This document shows positions 8,740 through 16,648 of a stretch of DNA of 64,000 nt, piece by piece. The translations under genes were made by a program, and so were the position numbers. The notes below the pieces were generated by a model. The model was not told the origin of the DNA. It was given only the letters and a program-made list of their open reading frames with translations, and made no database searches. Origin of the DNA: Sinorhizobium alkalisoli (lineage in GTDB: Bacteria; Pseudomonadota; Alphaproteobacteria; Rhizobiales; Rhizobiaceae). The stretch spans positions 2,046,001 through 2,110,000 of the forward strand of contig NZ_CP034909.1 of NCBI RefSeq assembly GCF_008932245.1, read 5' to 3'. Positions within the stretch are counted from its first letter, which is position 1; each line of letters opens with the position of its first letter.

Positions 8740-9084
8740 TCAAGCGCCGTCTGGGGGCGCGAAGAAGCAGTTCATGTGATCTTCCGTCGGGTGCAGGCAG
8801 ATGTGATAATCGCCGTCTCCTGACGGAATCTCATCCCCATAGGGGATCAGGAACATATGCTCCCTCGTCACCCTATAGTGGTCTCCGGGGCCGAGGATGA
8901 CCAAAAACCCATGCTTTCCCTTCCGGACAGTGCCGCCCGGAATGCGCTGGCAGTCGCCGCCCTGATTACTCCCCTTGCAACAGGCCGGCGGGTACGCCCA
9001 GCCGCGTTCCGTATAATGCCCATGACCAGCGGCAGGGAAGGTGCCGATGGCGGCGGCGACAAGCAAGGCGGACCTGCGTGCCAT
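8740..9084 (-). CDS. small secreted Cys-containing protein, unknown function
   Basis: A 114-residue protein with a signal peptide (MARRSALLVAAAIGTFPAAGHG) and a mature part of about 93 residues holding four cysteines (CC near residue 35, then DC and HIC, with a further C near the end). It contains HYTERGWAYPPACC and GDGDYHICLHPTEDHMNCFF. Proteins like this occur across rhizobia as hypothetical periplasmic proteins; I do not recognise a function. It converges with the racemase gene, 13 bases apart. Confidence 0.72.
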   Translation of the reverse strand: MARRSALLVAAAIGTFPAAGHGHYTERGWAYPPACCKGSNQGGDCQRIPGGTVRKGKHGFLVILGPGDHYRVTREHMFLIPYGDEIPSGDGDYHICLHPTEDHMNCFFAPPDGA

Positions 9085-9173
9085 TGGACGACTCCGATCA
9101 AGGGAGCGACCATCATTCGATACAGCGATTTTACGCCATCTGCTATTTTACGCCATCACGCCCGGACCGCTAT

Positions 9174-9575
9174 TCACGCCACGTCGAACTCCGCACGCGC
9201 CCGGCGGATCGCTGCGTGATTTTCCACCGACCAGTCGACGAATAGTCTCAGCACCGAAAGGAACGAGCGGCCCAGATCGGTCAGGCCGTATTCGACGCTC
9301 GGCGGCTGCGTCGGGTAGACGGTGCGGCTCAAATAGCCGTCGCGCTGCAGGTCGCGCAGCGTCTGCGTCAGCATGCGCTGCGATATGTCCGGGATGAGCC
9401 GCCGAAGTTCGGAAAAGCGCAAGGGACCATCGGCCAGCGTCAGGATCATCAGCGAATTCCATTTGCCGCCTATGTGATCCATCACGTCACGCACCGGGCA
9501 ATTGTCCATGTCCATCGGCACCCCGCCGACGAGGATTGCCCGCCTGCCCTCAACCTTCCCCGTCGCCTCGTTCAT
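9174..9575 (-). CDS. HxlR-family transcriptional regulator
   Basis: A 133-residue winged-helix regulator. [57 protein letters not shown] is the HxlR signature, with the conserved Cys at the domain start that several members use for redox or electrophile sensing. It is divergent from a QorB-like quinone reductase; in Escherichia coli the HxlR protein YtfH is likewise divergent from qorB. It therefore probably represses the neighbour and responds to quinones or aldehydes. Confidence 0.9.
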   Translation of the reverse strand: MNEATGKVEGRRAILVGGVPMDMDNCPVRDVMDHIGGKWNSLMILTLADGPLRFSELRRLIPDISQRMLTQTLRDLQRDGYLSRTVYPTQPPSVEYGLTDLGRSFLSVLRLFVDWSVENHAAIRRARAEFDVA

Positions 9576-9623
9576 GACGGTTCCCTTTCCGTAACCACAG
9601 CAGAAAAAACTGCCTCCTTTACA

Positions 9624-9650
9624 GCTCTTACCAGATTACGGGATAAGAGC
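9624..9650. promoter_or_regulatory. inverted repeat in hxlR/qorB intergenic region, candidate operator
   Basis: GCTCTTA, 13 bases, TAAGAGC: a perfect 7-bp dyad midway between the divergent HxlR and QorB-like genes. Its half-site distance of two helical turns fits a dimeric winged-helix repressor. No other dyad of this quality is seen in the 146-base gap. Confidence 0.5.
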
Positions 9651-9721
9651 AACTCTCAAAAAGAGACCAGCATTCGTCATGAGCCCATAGACGCGGCTGG
9701 AGAGAAACGGAAAGGTAGACC

Positions 9722-10609
9722 ATGGCTGAAACATTGCTCGTGACCGGTGCAGCAGGTCAGTTCGGCAGGCTTGTGCTCGATGCGCTCCTTGCCGCCGGCA
9801 AGACGAATCCCGCCAATATCATCGCCACCAGCCGCGACGCGGCCAAGCTAGCCGATTACGCCGCGCGGGGCGTGGAGACGCGCAGCGCCGACTTCGACGA
9901 TCCCGCCTCGCTCGACACGGCCTTTGCCGGCGCCGACCGCATCCTGATCGTCTCGACCGACGTGCTGGACCAGCCTGGCAAGCGGCTGAAGCAGCACCTC
10001 GCCGCCGTCGCAGCCGCGAAGAAGGCAGGCGTCAAGCACATCCTCTATACCTCCATGCCGAACCCGGACCAATCGGTGATCCCCTTTGCCGCCGATCATC
10101 TCGGCACCGAAAACGCCATCAGGGCGACCGGCATCCCCCACACGATCCTGCGCAATGCCTGGTACATGGAAAACCTGTTCCTGGCGCTGCCGCATGCGCT
10201 CGCAAGCGGGCAATGGTTCTCGTCCGCCGGCAACGGCCGCATCTCGCACGTCGCCCGCGCCGATCTCGCCAGGGCCGCGGCTGCCGCACTGGAAGCGGGA
10301 TCGAGCGAAAGCCGCACCTACACGCTGACCGGCTCTGGGGCCCGCACCACGGAAGAGATCGCCGCTCTCGCCGCCGCGGCGACGGGCAGGAAGCTGGATG
10401 TGGTCCAGATTTCCGACGAAGCGCTGGCGGGCGGCCTGAAGGGCGCCGGCCTGCCGGACTTCCTCGTCCCCATTCTGGTCTCCTTCGACGCCAACACCCG
10501 CGAGGGCCATTTCGATGTCGTCACCGACGATGTCGCCACCCTCACCGGCAAGGCCCCGCTCGGCCTCTCCGCCTTCCTCGAGGCGAACAAGGCCGCACTG
10601 GCGCAATGA
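9722..10609 (+). CDS. NmrA/SDR-type NAD(P)H:quinone oxidoreductase (QorB-like)
   Basis: A 295-residue atypical short-chain dehydrogenase. The N-terminus LLVTGAAGQFGRLVLDALL is the NmrA-type GxxGxxG nucleotide fold; HILYTSMPNPD and TILRNAWYMENL match the QorB/YtfG group. GGAAAGGTAGACC precedes the ATG. QorB reduces quinones with NADPH, limiting redox cycling. The divergent HxlR gene supports this assignment. Confidence 0.85.
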   Translation: MAETLLVTGAAGQFGRLVLDALLAAGKTNPANIIATSRDAAKLADYAARGVETRSADFDDPASLDTAFAGADRILIVSTDVLDQPGKRLKQHLAAVAAAKKAGVKHILYTSMPNPDQSVIPFAADHLGTENAIRATGIPHTILRNAWYMENLFLALPHALASGQWFSSAGNGRISHVARADLARAAAAALEAGSSESRTYTLTGSGARTTEEIAALAAAATGRKLDVVQISDEALAGGLKGAGLPDFLVPILVSFDANTREGHFDVVTDDVATLTGKAPLGLSAFLEANKAALAQ

Positions 10610-10630
10610 CCTGACCATGCAACGAGGATG

Positions 10631-10653
10631 GGCCCGGCCGGATCTGCCGGGCC
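10631..10653 (+). terminator. GC-rich hairpin after qorB-like gene
   Basis: GGCCCGGC, a 7-base loop, GCCGGGCC: an 8-bp perfect stem 21 bases after the stop codon. The following TGTCGCTT is only weakly U-rich, so this may be an inefficient or Rho-assisted terminator. Confidence 0.45.
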
Positions 10654-10761
10654 TGTCGCTTACCCGACTTTGACGCCGAAGAGCCCACCCCCGCCACCCT
10701 CTCGCCTCAGCGCACCGTTATGCTCGCTATTGCTTGGTTTCGCGAGACGGGAGGAAGGACG

Positions 10762-11373
10762 ATGCCGGCACCGCTCGATTTCTGGTTTTCGATAGGAAGT
10801 CCCTACACCTTTCTGGCCGTGATGCGGCTATCCGAGATCGCCGAAAGGGCGGCGGTCGAGGTTCGTTGGCGCGCCTTCGACGCTCGCGCAATCCAGGTCG
10901 AGGCGAACGATGCTCCTTTCGCCGACAGGCCGCTGAAGGCCACCTACATGTGGCGCGACATCGAAAGACAGGCGGCGAGATTCGGCCTGACCGTCCGCTT
11001 GCCGATCCCCTATCCGCTCGCCGAATTCGAACGGGCGAACCGCGTGGCCGCGCTCGCCGCCGGCGAAGGCTGGTGCCCCGCCTATGCGATCGCCAGCTAC
11101 CGGCACTGGTTCGTCGACCGCGAGCCGGCCGGCGGCGAACCGAACCTCTCGGCGAGCATCAGGGAAGCGGGCCAGGACCCGGCTCGCGTGCTGGGACTGG
11201 CAAACTCGGAAGCCGGAATTGCGACGCTGGATGCCGCGACCAATGAAGCGAGAGAGATCGGCATCTTCGGCTCGCCTTCCTTCGTCGCCGACGGCGAACT
11301 GTTCTGGGGTCACGATCGCCTGGAAGATGCCATCGCATGGCAACACAACCTCGACCAAGGGAACCCGGGGTAG
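10762..11373 (+). CDS. 2-hydroxychromene-2-carboxylate isomerase/DsbA-type thioredoxin-fold protein
   Basis: A 203-residue thioredoxin-fold protein of the kappa-GST/HCCA isomerase family. It starts LDFWFSIGSPYTFLAVMRL, where the SPY serine is the glutathione-activating residue in HCCA isomerases, and ends with EIGIFGSPSFVADGELFWGHDRLEDAI, the cis-proline and C-terminal family motif. GGGAGGAAGG precedes the ATG at 10762. The family isomerises a naphthalene-degradation intermediate, but most members in rhizobia act on unknown glutathione-dependent substrates. Confidence 0.86.
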   Translation: MPAPLDFWFSIGSPYTFLAVMRLSEIAERAAVEVRWRAFDARAIQVEANDAPFADRPLKATYMWRDIERQAARFGLTVRLPIPYPLAEFERANRVAALAAGEGWCPAYAIASYRHWFVDREPAGGEPNLSASIREAGQDPARVLGLANSEAGIATLDAATNEAREIGIFGSPSFVADGELFWGHDRLEDAIAWQHNLDQGNPG

Positions 11374-11421
11374 TGCGTGGTGGTGGAGGACGGGCACGCC
11401 GGATGAAGGGCAAAAATCTGC

Positions 11422-11931
11422 TCACGCCTTTCCCGCTCTCGCGCCGAGCCACCCATCCGCCGACAACTTCCCGGCTCCCCAGGTGACGATGGCAAGCGCC
11501 ATCGCCGCCCAGGTCAGGTGAATCGGCCATCCATCCGGCACGGTGAGCTGAATGACGATGGTCATCGCCAGCAGTCCGAGCGCGGCAAGTCGGGTTGCAA
11601 GTCCCAGCACCAGCAGGGTCGGCAGCAGCACCTCGGCGCAGGCGACCACGAATGCCATCATGGCCGGCGCCGGATAGTCATAGGGCCCGCCCGGCAGATG
11701 CAGTTTGAACTCCGATGTGAAGAGAAGAACGGCAGTATCGTTCAGTTGCAGGAAGCCATCCCACTTGCTCATTCCGGAGCGCCAGAAGGGGACGGCCAGG
11801 CCGAAGCGCAAGGCAAGCTGGGCAAGGGATGCGGGCGCCAGGGCGGCAACGAGACCATCGATGCGGCCGAGCCAGCCGGCCCACCCTCCGGCCTCGGGGT
11901 TATCGAAGAGCTTTCGTATGGATGTCAGCAT
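11422..11931 (-). CDS. DoxX-family membrane protein of the buf-like operon
   Basis: A 169-residue integral-membrane protein with four hydrophobic segments and the DoxX pattern RFGLAVPFWRSGMSKWDGF, then CAEVLLPTLLVLGLATRLAALGLLAMT. The ATG at 11931 is preceded by GGAGG at 5 bases, inside the end of the DUF2063 gene, so the two are translationally coupled; an ATG at 11943 is the alternative. DoxX proteins are common last genes of DUF2282-DUF692-DUF2063 operons and probably serve redox or export steps in the membrane. Confidence 0.85.
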   Translation of the reverse strand: MLTSIRKLFDNPEAGGWAGWLGRIDGLVAALAPASLAQLALRFGLAVPFWRSGMSKWDGFLQLNDTAVLLFTSEFKLHLPGGPYDYPAPAMMAFVVACAEVLLPTLLVLGLATRLAALGLLAMTIVIQLTVPDGWPIHLTWAAMALAIVTWGAGKLSADGWLGARAGKA

Positions 11932-11932
11932 C

Positions 11933-12730
11933 TCATCCTCCATGGCGGATCGCCGCGAAGGCGCCCGCCTCGAGCATCGTGCGGATGGCGGCCGCGGGAT
12001 CGAAATCCGCGTTTACCGCGCCTGCCGCGGAGGCCGCACGCTCCATCGTCTCCCCCGCGACCAGGCCGCCGAGAAACCGGTCGGCGCCCGGCGCAAGACG
12101 GCGCACCTCCACGTCGAGCGCCGGCCGCGTCACCAGAGCGCTCTCCGCGGCCGTCGTTTCGATCCGTCCAACCGGCCCACTGGCCCGGTTCACCGAAAAG
12201 ATCGTCACCGCCGGATAGGCGGAGCGCACGATGCGCGTCGCCGGATGCGCTTCGAAGACGAGGTCCCCAAGCCGGTCCGGCGGCACCGCGGCAAGCTCGG
12301 CCGGCGACAGCACGGCACCGTCCGCCGCGTGATAGGCGTCGAGCCAGGCCCGCTCGATCCGCGCCACATCCGCCAGCCACGGCATGGATTGCGCATATTC
12401 GTAACGTTCGATGAAATCGGGAAAATCCCGGCCGTATTCGAAGAGAAGCGGCGATGTCGGCGGCGTCTCGCGAACGTGGAACCGCGCCATGGCGCGAAAG
12501 AACGCCTCTCCCGTGATGCGCAGGGTCGCCGGATATATGTCCGCGAGCGCGTTCATGAGACTGACGGTCACATTGTTGCGATAGACATTGAAGCGTCTGT
12601 CGGCCGCTTTGCCGTTCGGGCCGGCGACGAAGCCGGGCGTCGCGCAAGAAGGATCGAGCAGTCCGGACGTTAAGCCCTCCGCATAGCGGCCGCAGGCGGG
12701 TTCGGGCGACGATAAGCTAACCGAGCGCAT
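11933..12730 (-). CDS. bufC: DUF2063 partner protein of the DUF692 enzyme (BufC-like)
   Basis: A 265-residue protein of the DUF2063/putative DNA-binding domain family (MbnC-like). The family core is visible: a conserved N-terminal helical domain with [40 protein letters not shown] and FPDFIERYE, and a C-terminal part with [10 protein letters not shown]. In bufferin and methanobactin operons this partner binds the precursor and the iron enzyme and is needed for peptide modification. AGGAGAAG precedes the ATG at 12730, which overlaps the DUF692 stop by 14 bases. Despite the domain name, a DNA-binding role is unlikely here. Confidence 0.85.
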   Translation of the reverse strand: MRSVSLSSPEPACGRYAEGLTSGLLDPSCATPGFVAGPNGKAADRRFNVYRNNVTVSLMNALADIYPATLRITGEAFFRAMARFHVRETPPTSPLLFEYGRDFPDFIERYEYAQSMPWLADVARIERAWLDAYHAADGAVLSPAELAAVPPDRLGDLVFEAHPATRIVRSAYPAVTIFSVNRASGPVGRIETTAAESALVTRPALDVEVRRLAPGADRFLGGLVAGETMERAASAAGAVNADFDPAAAIRTMLEAGAFAAIRHGG

Positions 12731-13646
12731 GCATCTTCTCCTGTCCGAAGCTCGCCGCATGCCGGTCGAGGATCGACTGCGCCGCCTTCGCCTCGGCCTT
12801 CAAAACCGGCCAGTCGGGAATGGCGCTATCCCATTCGATGAGCGTCGGGATCGGGCCGCAGCGGCCGATGACGATGTCGAAGAGCCTCCACACCGCATCG
12901 GCGACCGGGCCGTCGTGGCTGTCGATCAAAAGAAGGTCGCCCTCGTCGTCCTGCTGCTCCGCGTGTCCGGCGAGGTGGATCTCGCCGACATCTTCGAGCG
13001 GATAGTCCGAAAGATAGTCGAGAGCGGAAAAACCGTGATTGGTCGCCGAGACGAAGACATTGTTGACGTCGAGCAGCAGGCCGCAGCCGGTGCGCCTGAC
13101 GATCTCGCGGATGAAGGCGGTCTCGCTCATCGTCGATTCCTTGAACAGGAGGTAGGTCGAGGGATTTTCGATGAGGAGCCGCCGTCCGATCGCCTCCTGG
13201 ACCTCGTCGATATGCTCCGAGACGCGCCGCAAGGTGGCCTCCGTATAGGGCAGCGGCAAGAGGTCGTTGTAATAGGCCGTGCTGTGAGTCGACCAGGCGA
13301 GATGCTCGGAGACGAGTTGCGGCTCGTATCGTTCGACAAGCGCCGCAAAGCGGGCGAGATGGGCCTTGTCCAGCGGCTGCGGACCGCCGATAGACATCGC
13401 GACGCCGTGGAGCGAGACGGGATGGTCCTCGCGGATGCGGAGAAGCGCCGCATGCGGCGGGCCGCCCGCGCCCATGTAGTTTTCGGCATGTACCTCGAAG
13501 AACCCGCGATCCTGCTCTTCGTCCGCAAGGATGGACGGCAGGTGCTGGTGCTTGAAGCTGGTGCCGGCCAGGCCGTCGATCGCGTGAGCCGGAAAGCGAA
13601 GGCCGGCCGACGCGCCGCGATCCGGGTGAATTGCCAATTCGGGCAT
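12717..13646 (-). CDS. bufB: DUF692 multinuclear iron oxidative enzyme (BufB-like)
   Basis: A 309-residue TIM-barrel enzyme of the DUF692/MbnB/TglH family. Metal-ligand motifs are visible in order: [62 protein letters not shown] and IDSHDGPV, ending with TLIEWDS. Members carry two or three irons and use oxygen to rearrange cysteines of a precursor peptide. The ATG at 13646 sits 5 bases after GGAGG. The likely substrate is the DUF2282 peptide encoded upstream; in Caulobacter this chemistry gives the copper-binding bufferins. Confidence 0.9.
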   Translation of the reverse strand: MPELAIHPDRGASAGLRFPAHAIDGLAGTSFKHQHLPSILADEEQDRGFFEVHAENYMGAGGPPHAALLRIREDHPVSLHGVAMSIGGPQPLDKAHLARFAALVERYEPQLVSEHLAWSTHSTAYYNDLLPLPYTEATLRRVSEHIDEVQEAIGRRLLIENPSTYLLFKESTMSETAFIREIVRRTGCGLLLDVNNVFVSATNHGFSALDYLSDYPLEDVGEIHLAGHAEQQDDEGDLLLIDSHDGPVADAVWRLFDIVIGRCGPIPTLIEWDSAIPDWPVLKAEAKAAQSILDRHAASFGQEKMHALG

Positions 13647-13664
13647 CGATGCCTCCACTTTCCG

Positions 13665-13790
13665 GGTCTACTGCGTGTTTCCTGTCATCGACCTCGATTT
13701 AGGGACAAAGACATGCAGCAATTCAAAGTGCTAGAGCGGTGACGCGAACGCATGCGCATCCCGCTCCAGCGGTTGCGGCTTAAGACGGAA
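13665..13790. repeat. RIME-like intergenic repeat inside the buf-like operon
   Basis: This segment shares with the copy at 15640-15745 the imperfect dyad around TCGACCTCGATTTAGGGAC, the string GGACAAAGACATGCAGCA, and TTCAAAGTGCTA. It lies in the bufA-bufB gap and touches the bufA stop. It resembles the Rhizobium-specific intergenic mosaic elements; a processing hairpin that lets bufA be expressed more than bufB is possible. Confidence 0.7.
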
Positions 13791-14103
13791 CGTCGCGCGA
13801 AAGCGGCTCCATCGAGCCCATGCGGCCGCCCGGCAGTTCCATCGTCGTGCAGGTGCCGCCATCGACGAATTTCCAGGCATTGCCCTGGTAATCGACGGTC
13901 GAGGTGGCTTGGCAGGTCGTGCCCGGGCCGGCTGCGCAGTCATTCTGCCCCGCCAGCGCCACGCCGTAGCATTTCTCCTTGCCGGCATCCATGGCCGCCT
14001 TGACTTCGGCTTGCGACAGCGGCGCGGCGACAGCAAAGGATGACACGGCGGCCGCAACGGCGCCGGCCAGCATTGCCGAGTTGATCGAGGATTTCACAGA
14101 CAT
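13780..14103 (-). CDS. bufA: DUF2282 bufferin-like precursor peptide
   Basis: A 107-residue secreted precursor: signal peptide (hydrophobic 10-27, ending AVAAP), then a mature part with four cysteines C45, C56, C64 and C85. The motif [17 protein letters not shown] is the hallmark of DUF2282 bufferins. AGGAG precedes the ATG at 14103. In Caulobacter such peptides are modified by DUF692 and DUF2063 proteins, exported to the periplasm and bind copper, protecting the cell. A SigF-like promoter motif lies 57-82 bases upstream. The modification in this strain is inferred. Confidence 0.9.
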   Translation of the reverse strand: MSVKSSINSAMLAGAVAAAVSSFAVAAPLSQAEVKAAMDAGKEKCYGVALAGQNDCAAGPGTTCQATSTVDYQGNAWKFVDGGTCTTMELPGGRMGSMEPLSRDVPS

Positions 14104-14159
14104 GAGACTCTCCTGTTGATGGTTGTGGCGCCTCGCTTTCGGGGCCACGCAAAGCCTCA

Positions 14160-14185
14160 TTCGTCGCCGATGCGGATGATGTTAC
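14160..14185 (-). promoter_or_regulatory. SigF-type ECF promoter of bufA
   Basis: On the minus strand GTAACA, exactly 16 bases, CGAA. The Caulobacter SigF consensus is GTAACC-N16-CGAA, so nine of ten positions agree and the spacing is right. The expected transcription start would be near 14153, giving a leader of about 50 bases before bufA. The sigma factor gene itself is adjacent and divergent. Confidence 0.72.
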
Positions 14186-14428
14186 ATGTGCCCGTCTACA
14201 CACATTCGTGAGCGCGAATTCGCAGGAATTCACCGCTACGTGCCTTGACTCCAGCTAGGCCCGCAAGCGTGATCGGCCGCCGCATGACACCGGGACCGCC
14301 AGTCTTCGCAAAGAACCGGGTCTTCGCCAAAATTTGCTGTAGCGCTCGTTCCAAAGTGGAGCACGGGACAAAGACATGCGGTAGACATTGCCCTTCCCGC
14401 GCAATACGCGGAAAATTGGGGCGGCGAT

Positions 14429-14453
14429 GTAACAATCGGCGAAAGCCAGCGAA
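14429..14453 (+). promoter_or_regulatory. possible autoregulatory SigF-type promoter
   Basis: GTAACA, 15 bases, CGAA lies just before the sigma factor gene. The spacing is one base short, and the predicted start would fall within the ribosome binding site, so this could be a weak promoter, a leaderless start or a coincidence. Confidence 0.35.
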
Positions 14454-14467
14454 TTGGGAGGAAGAAG

Positions 14468-14995
14468 GTGGACGACAAGGATCTCGCCGGACTTTTCCGC
14501 CTCGCCCTCGACGGCGACGAGCGGGCCTATGGCGATTTCCTTGAGCAGGCTGCGGAGCTCGTCCGCGCCTGGGCCCGACGGCGGACGACCTTCGGCGGCC
14601 TGGATCCGGAAGACATCGTCCAGGAAACCTTGCTGGCGATCCATATCAAGCGCCACACCTGGCGGAGCGATGGCCCCGTGATGCCGTGGCTCTATGCGGT
14701 TGCCAGGCACAAGCTCGTCGACGCCCTCAGGCGGATGGGGCGGCACTCATGGATCGAAATCGGCGAGTTGGAAGGTCAGCTTGCGGCCGAGGAAAGCGAG
14801 ACCGCAATGAGCTGGGAGATCGACCGGGCACTCGAGACGCTGTCGCCCGGCCAGCGCTCGGTGGTGACGGCAATTTCGCTTGAGGGGCGCACGATAGCCG
14901 AGGCGGCAAGAAGCCTCGACATGAAGGAAACGGCAGTTCGCGTCGCGCTCCATCGCGGCCTTGCCGCCATTGCCAAGAGATTTGGACGCGACTGA
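14468..14995 (+). CDS. sigF: ECF RNA polymerase sigma factor, SigF type
   Basis: A 175-residue ECF sigma factor with region 2 (DLAGLFRLALDGDERAYGDFL to DPEDIVQETLLAIHIKRHTW, and PVMPWLYAVARHKLVDALRR) and region 4 (LSPGQRSVVTAISLEGRTIAEAARSLDMKETAVRVALHRGL). The GTG start has GGGAGGAAGAA upstream. It is immediately followed by an NrsF/DUF1109 gene (stop and start overlap by one base), the arrangement of Caulobacter sigF-nrsF, which responds to heavy metals and drives DUF2282 operons. The role here is therefore control of the divergent buf-like genes. Confidence 0.9.
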   Translation: MDDKDLAGLFRLALDGDERAYGDFLEQAAELVRAWARRRTTFGGLDPEDIVQETLLAIHIKRHTWRSDGPVMPWLYAVARHKLVDALRRMGRHSWIEIGELEGQLAAEESETAMSWEIDRALETLSPGQRSVVTAISLEGRTIAEAARSLDMKETAVRVALHRGLAAIAKRFGRD

Positions 14996-15633
14996 TGGAA
15001 ACACAGGAGCTTATCAAGGTACTTGCGGCAGATGCCCGGCGGAGCGGCGTGCCGATGGCACTCGCCTGGTCCTTGGCTGCCTGGACTGCCGTCGCCACGG
15101 CCGCGATCGTCTTCTTCCTCCTGCTCGGCCCGCGAACGGATATCGCCAGCGCAGCGGAAACGGTTCGCTTCCTCTTCAAATTCGTCGTGACGACCGCGCT
15201 TGCGGCAAGCGCTTTTTCTCTCCTGCGCGCCCAGTCCCGACCGGAAACGGGCAGACGCGGATTGCTGCCCGGTCTCGCCATCGCGCCGGCGCTGCTGTTG
15301 GCGGCCGTCGGTGCCGAGCTCGCAGTCCTACCGCCCGGCACCTGGTCCGCGAGGCTCGTCGGAACCAACGCTTTCGTCTGCCTGACCTTCATCCCGCTGA
15401 TCGGCCTCGGGCCGCTGGCCCTCATGCTCATCGCCCTGCGCCACGGCGCCCCGTCCCGTCCGAGACTGGCGGGTGCCATGGCCGGATTGACGGCCGGCGG
15501 TATCGCCGCGACCTTCTATGCCGCCCATTGCACCGACGATTCACCCCTGTTCGTGGCCACCTGGTATACAATCGCAATCGCCATGTTGACGCTGCTCGGC
15601 GCGGTTTGCGCGCACCGCGTCGCCCGCTGGTAG
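14995..15633 (+). CDS. nrsF: NrsF (DUF1109) membrane antisigma factor
   Basis: A 212-residue protein with six predicted membrane segments (about 22-44, 60-77, 91-110, 124-147, 161-176 and 187-206) and a short cytoplasmic N-terminus that should bind the sigma factor. Two cysteines, C129 and C179, stand 50 residues apart; in Caulobacter NrsF two conserved cysteines with the same spacing are needed for the metal response. The start overlaps the sigF stop by one base. It most likely holds SigF at the membrane until metal or redox stress modifies the cysteines. Confidence 0.9.
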   Translation: METQELIKVLAADARRSGVPMALAWSLAAWTAVATAAIVFFLLLGPRTDIASAAETVRFLFKFVVTTALAASAFSLLRAQSRPETGRRGLLPGLAIAPALLLAAVGAELAVLPPGTWSARLVGTNAFVCLTFIPLIGLGPLALMLIALRHGAPSRPRLAGAMAGLTAGGIAATFYAAHCTDDSPLFVATWYTIAIAMLTLLGAVCAHRVARW

Positions 15634-15639
15634 CCGCTA

Positions 15640-15745
15640 CTGCATGTCTCCTTTAATCGACCTCGATTTAAGGACAAAGACATGCAGCAGTTCAAAGTGC
15701 TACAGCGACCTTTGCGCGTCTAATTAGACGCGCGGCGCCGTAGAA
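15640..15745. repeat. RIME-like palindromic repeat (complete copy)
   Basis: Two dyads are visible: one around CGACCTCGATTTAAGGAC flanked by CTGCATGTCTCCTT and AAGACATGCAG, and one formed by GCGCGTCTAATTAGACGCGC, linked by TTCAAAGTGCTACAGCGACC. This is the fullest copy of the element in the window and matches the Sinorhizobium RIME-type layout. It lies between the convergent nrsF and GDCCVxC genes. Confidence 0.8.
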
Positions 15746-15766
15746 GGATCGGGAAAGTAAAGCGGC

Positions 15767-15991
15767 CTACGGCCGGCAATTAGGCGAGTGCCGGCGCGCT
15801 CGCTCGTCCTGTATCGGCGGGCACGGCAGGGAACCGTAGGAACAGAATACGCAACAATCCCCCTGTTTCGGCCGGAGCAGCAGGCCGCAGTGCTTGCAGG
15901 TGTAAAAATGCAGGCAGGCATCCGTCGGCATGGTCTCGGCCGATCGATGCCCGCAGGCTGGACAGGTCAGGATAGAGATCAATTCGCTCAT
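15767..15991 (-). CDS. small GDCCVxC-domain zinc-ribbon-like protein
   Basis: A 74-residue protein rich in cysteines: TCPACGHRSAETMPTDAC, YTCKHCG and the diagnostic GDCCVFC. The CXXC pairs suggest metal binding. Proteins of this family are often encoded near metal-resistance genes. The ATG at 15991 gives MSELISILTCPAC, the usual family start. It follows the DUF983 gene on the same strand at 41 bases. Confidence 0.83.
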   Translation of the reverse strand: MSELISILTCPACGHRSAETMPTDACLHFYTCKHCGLLLRPKQGDCCVFCSYGSLPCPPIQDERARRHSPNCRP

Positions 15992-16032
15992 GCGGAATGC
16001 CCTCTGCCACCTCCGCATGATCTTACTTCAAA

Positions 16033-16458
16033 TCACCGCACTGCGCCGATATTCGTTCGCTCAGACGAAGGTGCGGCTGCTTTCCGCGCGACCTTGCCTT
16101 CCTCGGCCTTGTAAAAGAACTGGCTCGCAACCAACCAGCCCTTGAGCGGCCGGAGCGGCGGAATGCAGGTCAGCAACATGAAGGGGCCGGTCACCAGCAG
16201 GTGCACCCAAAGCGGCGCGCTGTATTGCACCTCCAGCCAAACGCCGAGGAAGACGCTCGGGACGCAAGCGAAGCAGATGACGAAGAAGGCCGGGCCGTCC
16301 GCCGGATCGGCAAAGGAATAATCCAGACCGCAGACTTCGCACTCGCGCTTGAGCTTTAGGAACCCCTCGAACAGGTGACCCTCGCCGCAACGGGGGCAAC
16401 GGCCTCGCGGGCCCGTATGCAGCGGCGACAGGGGTGGCCACTCTTCGGTTGAAGACAT
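16033..16458 (-). CDS. DUF983 membrane protein
   Basis: A 141-residue protein with an N-terminal zinc-ribbon-like part (GRCPRCGEGHLFEGFLKLKRECEVCGLDYSF: two CXXC pairs) followed by two hydrophobic segments (FVICFACVPSVFLGVWL and LVTGPFMLLTCIPPL) and RPLKGWLVASQFFYKAEEG. This is the DUF983 pattern, found in alphaproteobacteria near cytochrome oxidase or metal-related genes. The start at 16458 gives MSSTEEWPPLSP; longer frames upstream lack support. An inverted repeat lies upstream. Confidence 0.83.
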   Translation of the reverse strand: MSSTEEWPPLSPLHTGPRGRCPRCGEGHLFEGFLKLKRECEVCGLDYSFADPADGPAFFVICFACVPSVFLGVWLEVQYSAPLWVHLLVTGPFMLLTCIPPLRPLKGWLVASQFFYKAEEGKVARKAAAPSSERTNIGAVR

Positions 16459-16571
16459 CGCTTTTCCTTTCAAAGAATCTGGCAGCGCATAGCTCACAAA
16501 CCCGCGACGGAACCCCACGTTCCACGTATCCATCCTTGGCGCGCCAACTCCCCGCAAGAAAGCCATACAAA

Positions 16572-16597
16572 ACATACATTGTCAAAGCATTGTATGT
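16572..16597. promoter_or_regulatory. inverted repeat upstream of the DUF983 gene
   Basis: ACATACA, 12 bases, TGTATGT: a perfect 7-bp dyad, with extra CATACAA and GTATG copies at its edges. It sits between the MocR regulator stop and the DUF983 start, so it may be the operator of the DUF983-GDCCVxC pair. The binding protein is unknown; the adjacent MocR regulator is a candidate. Confidence 0.35.
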
Positions 16598-16648
16598 ATG
16601 AGGGGCTGCGACAATTCCGCCCGCGAGCGCGTGGTGAACACACTTGCT

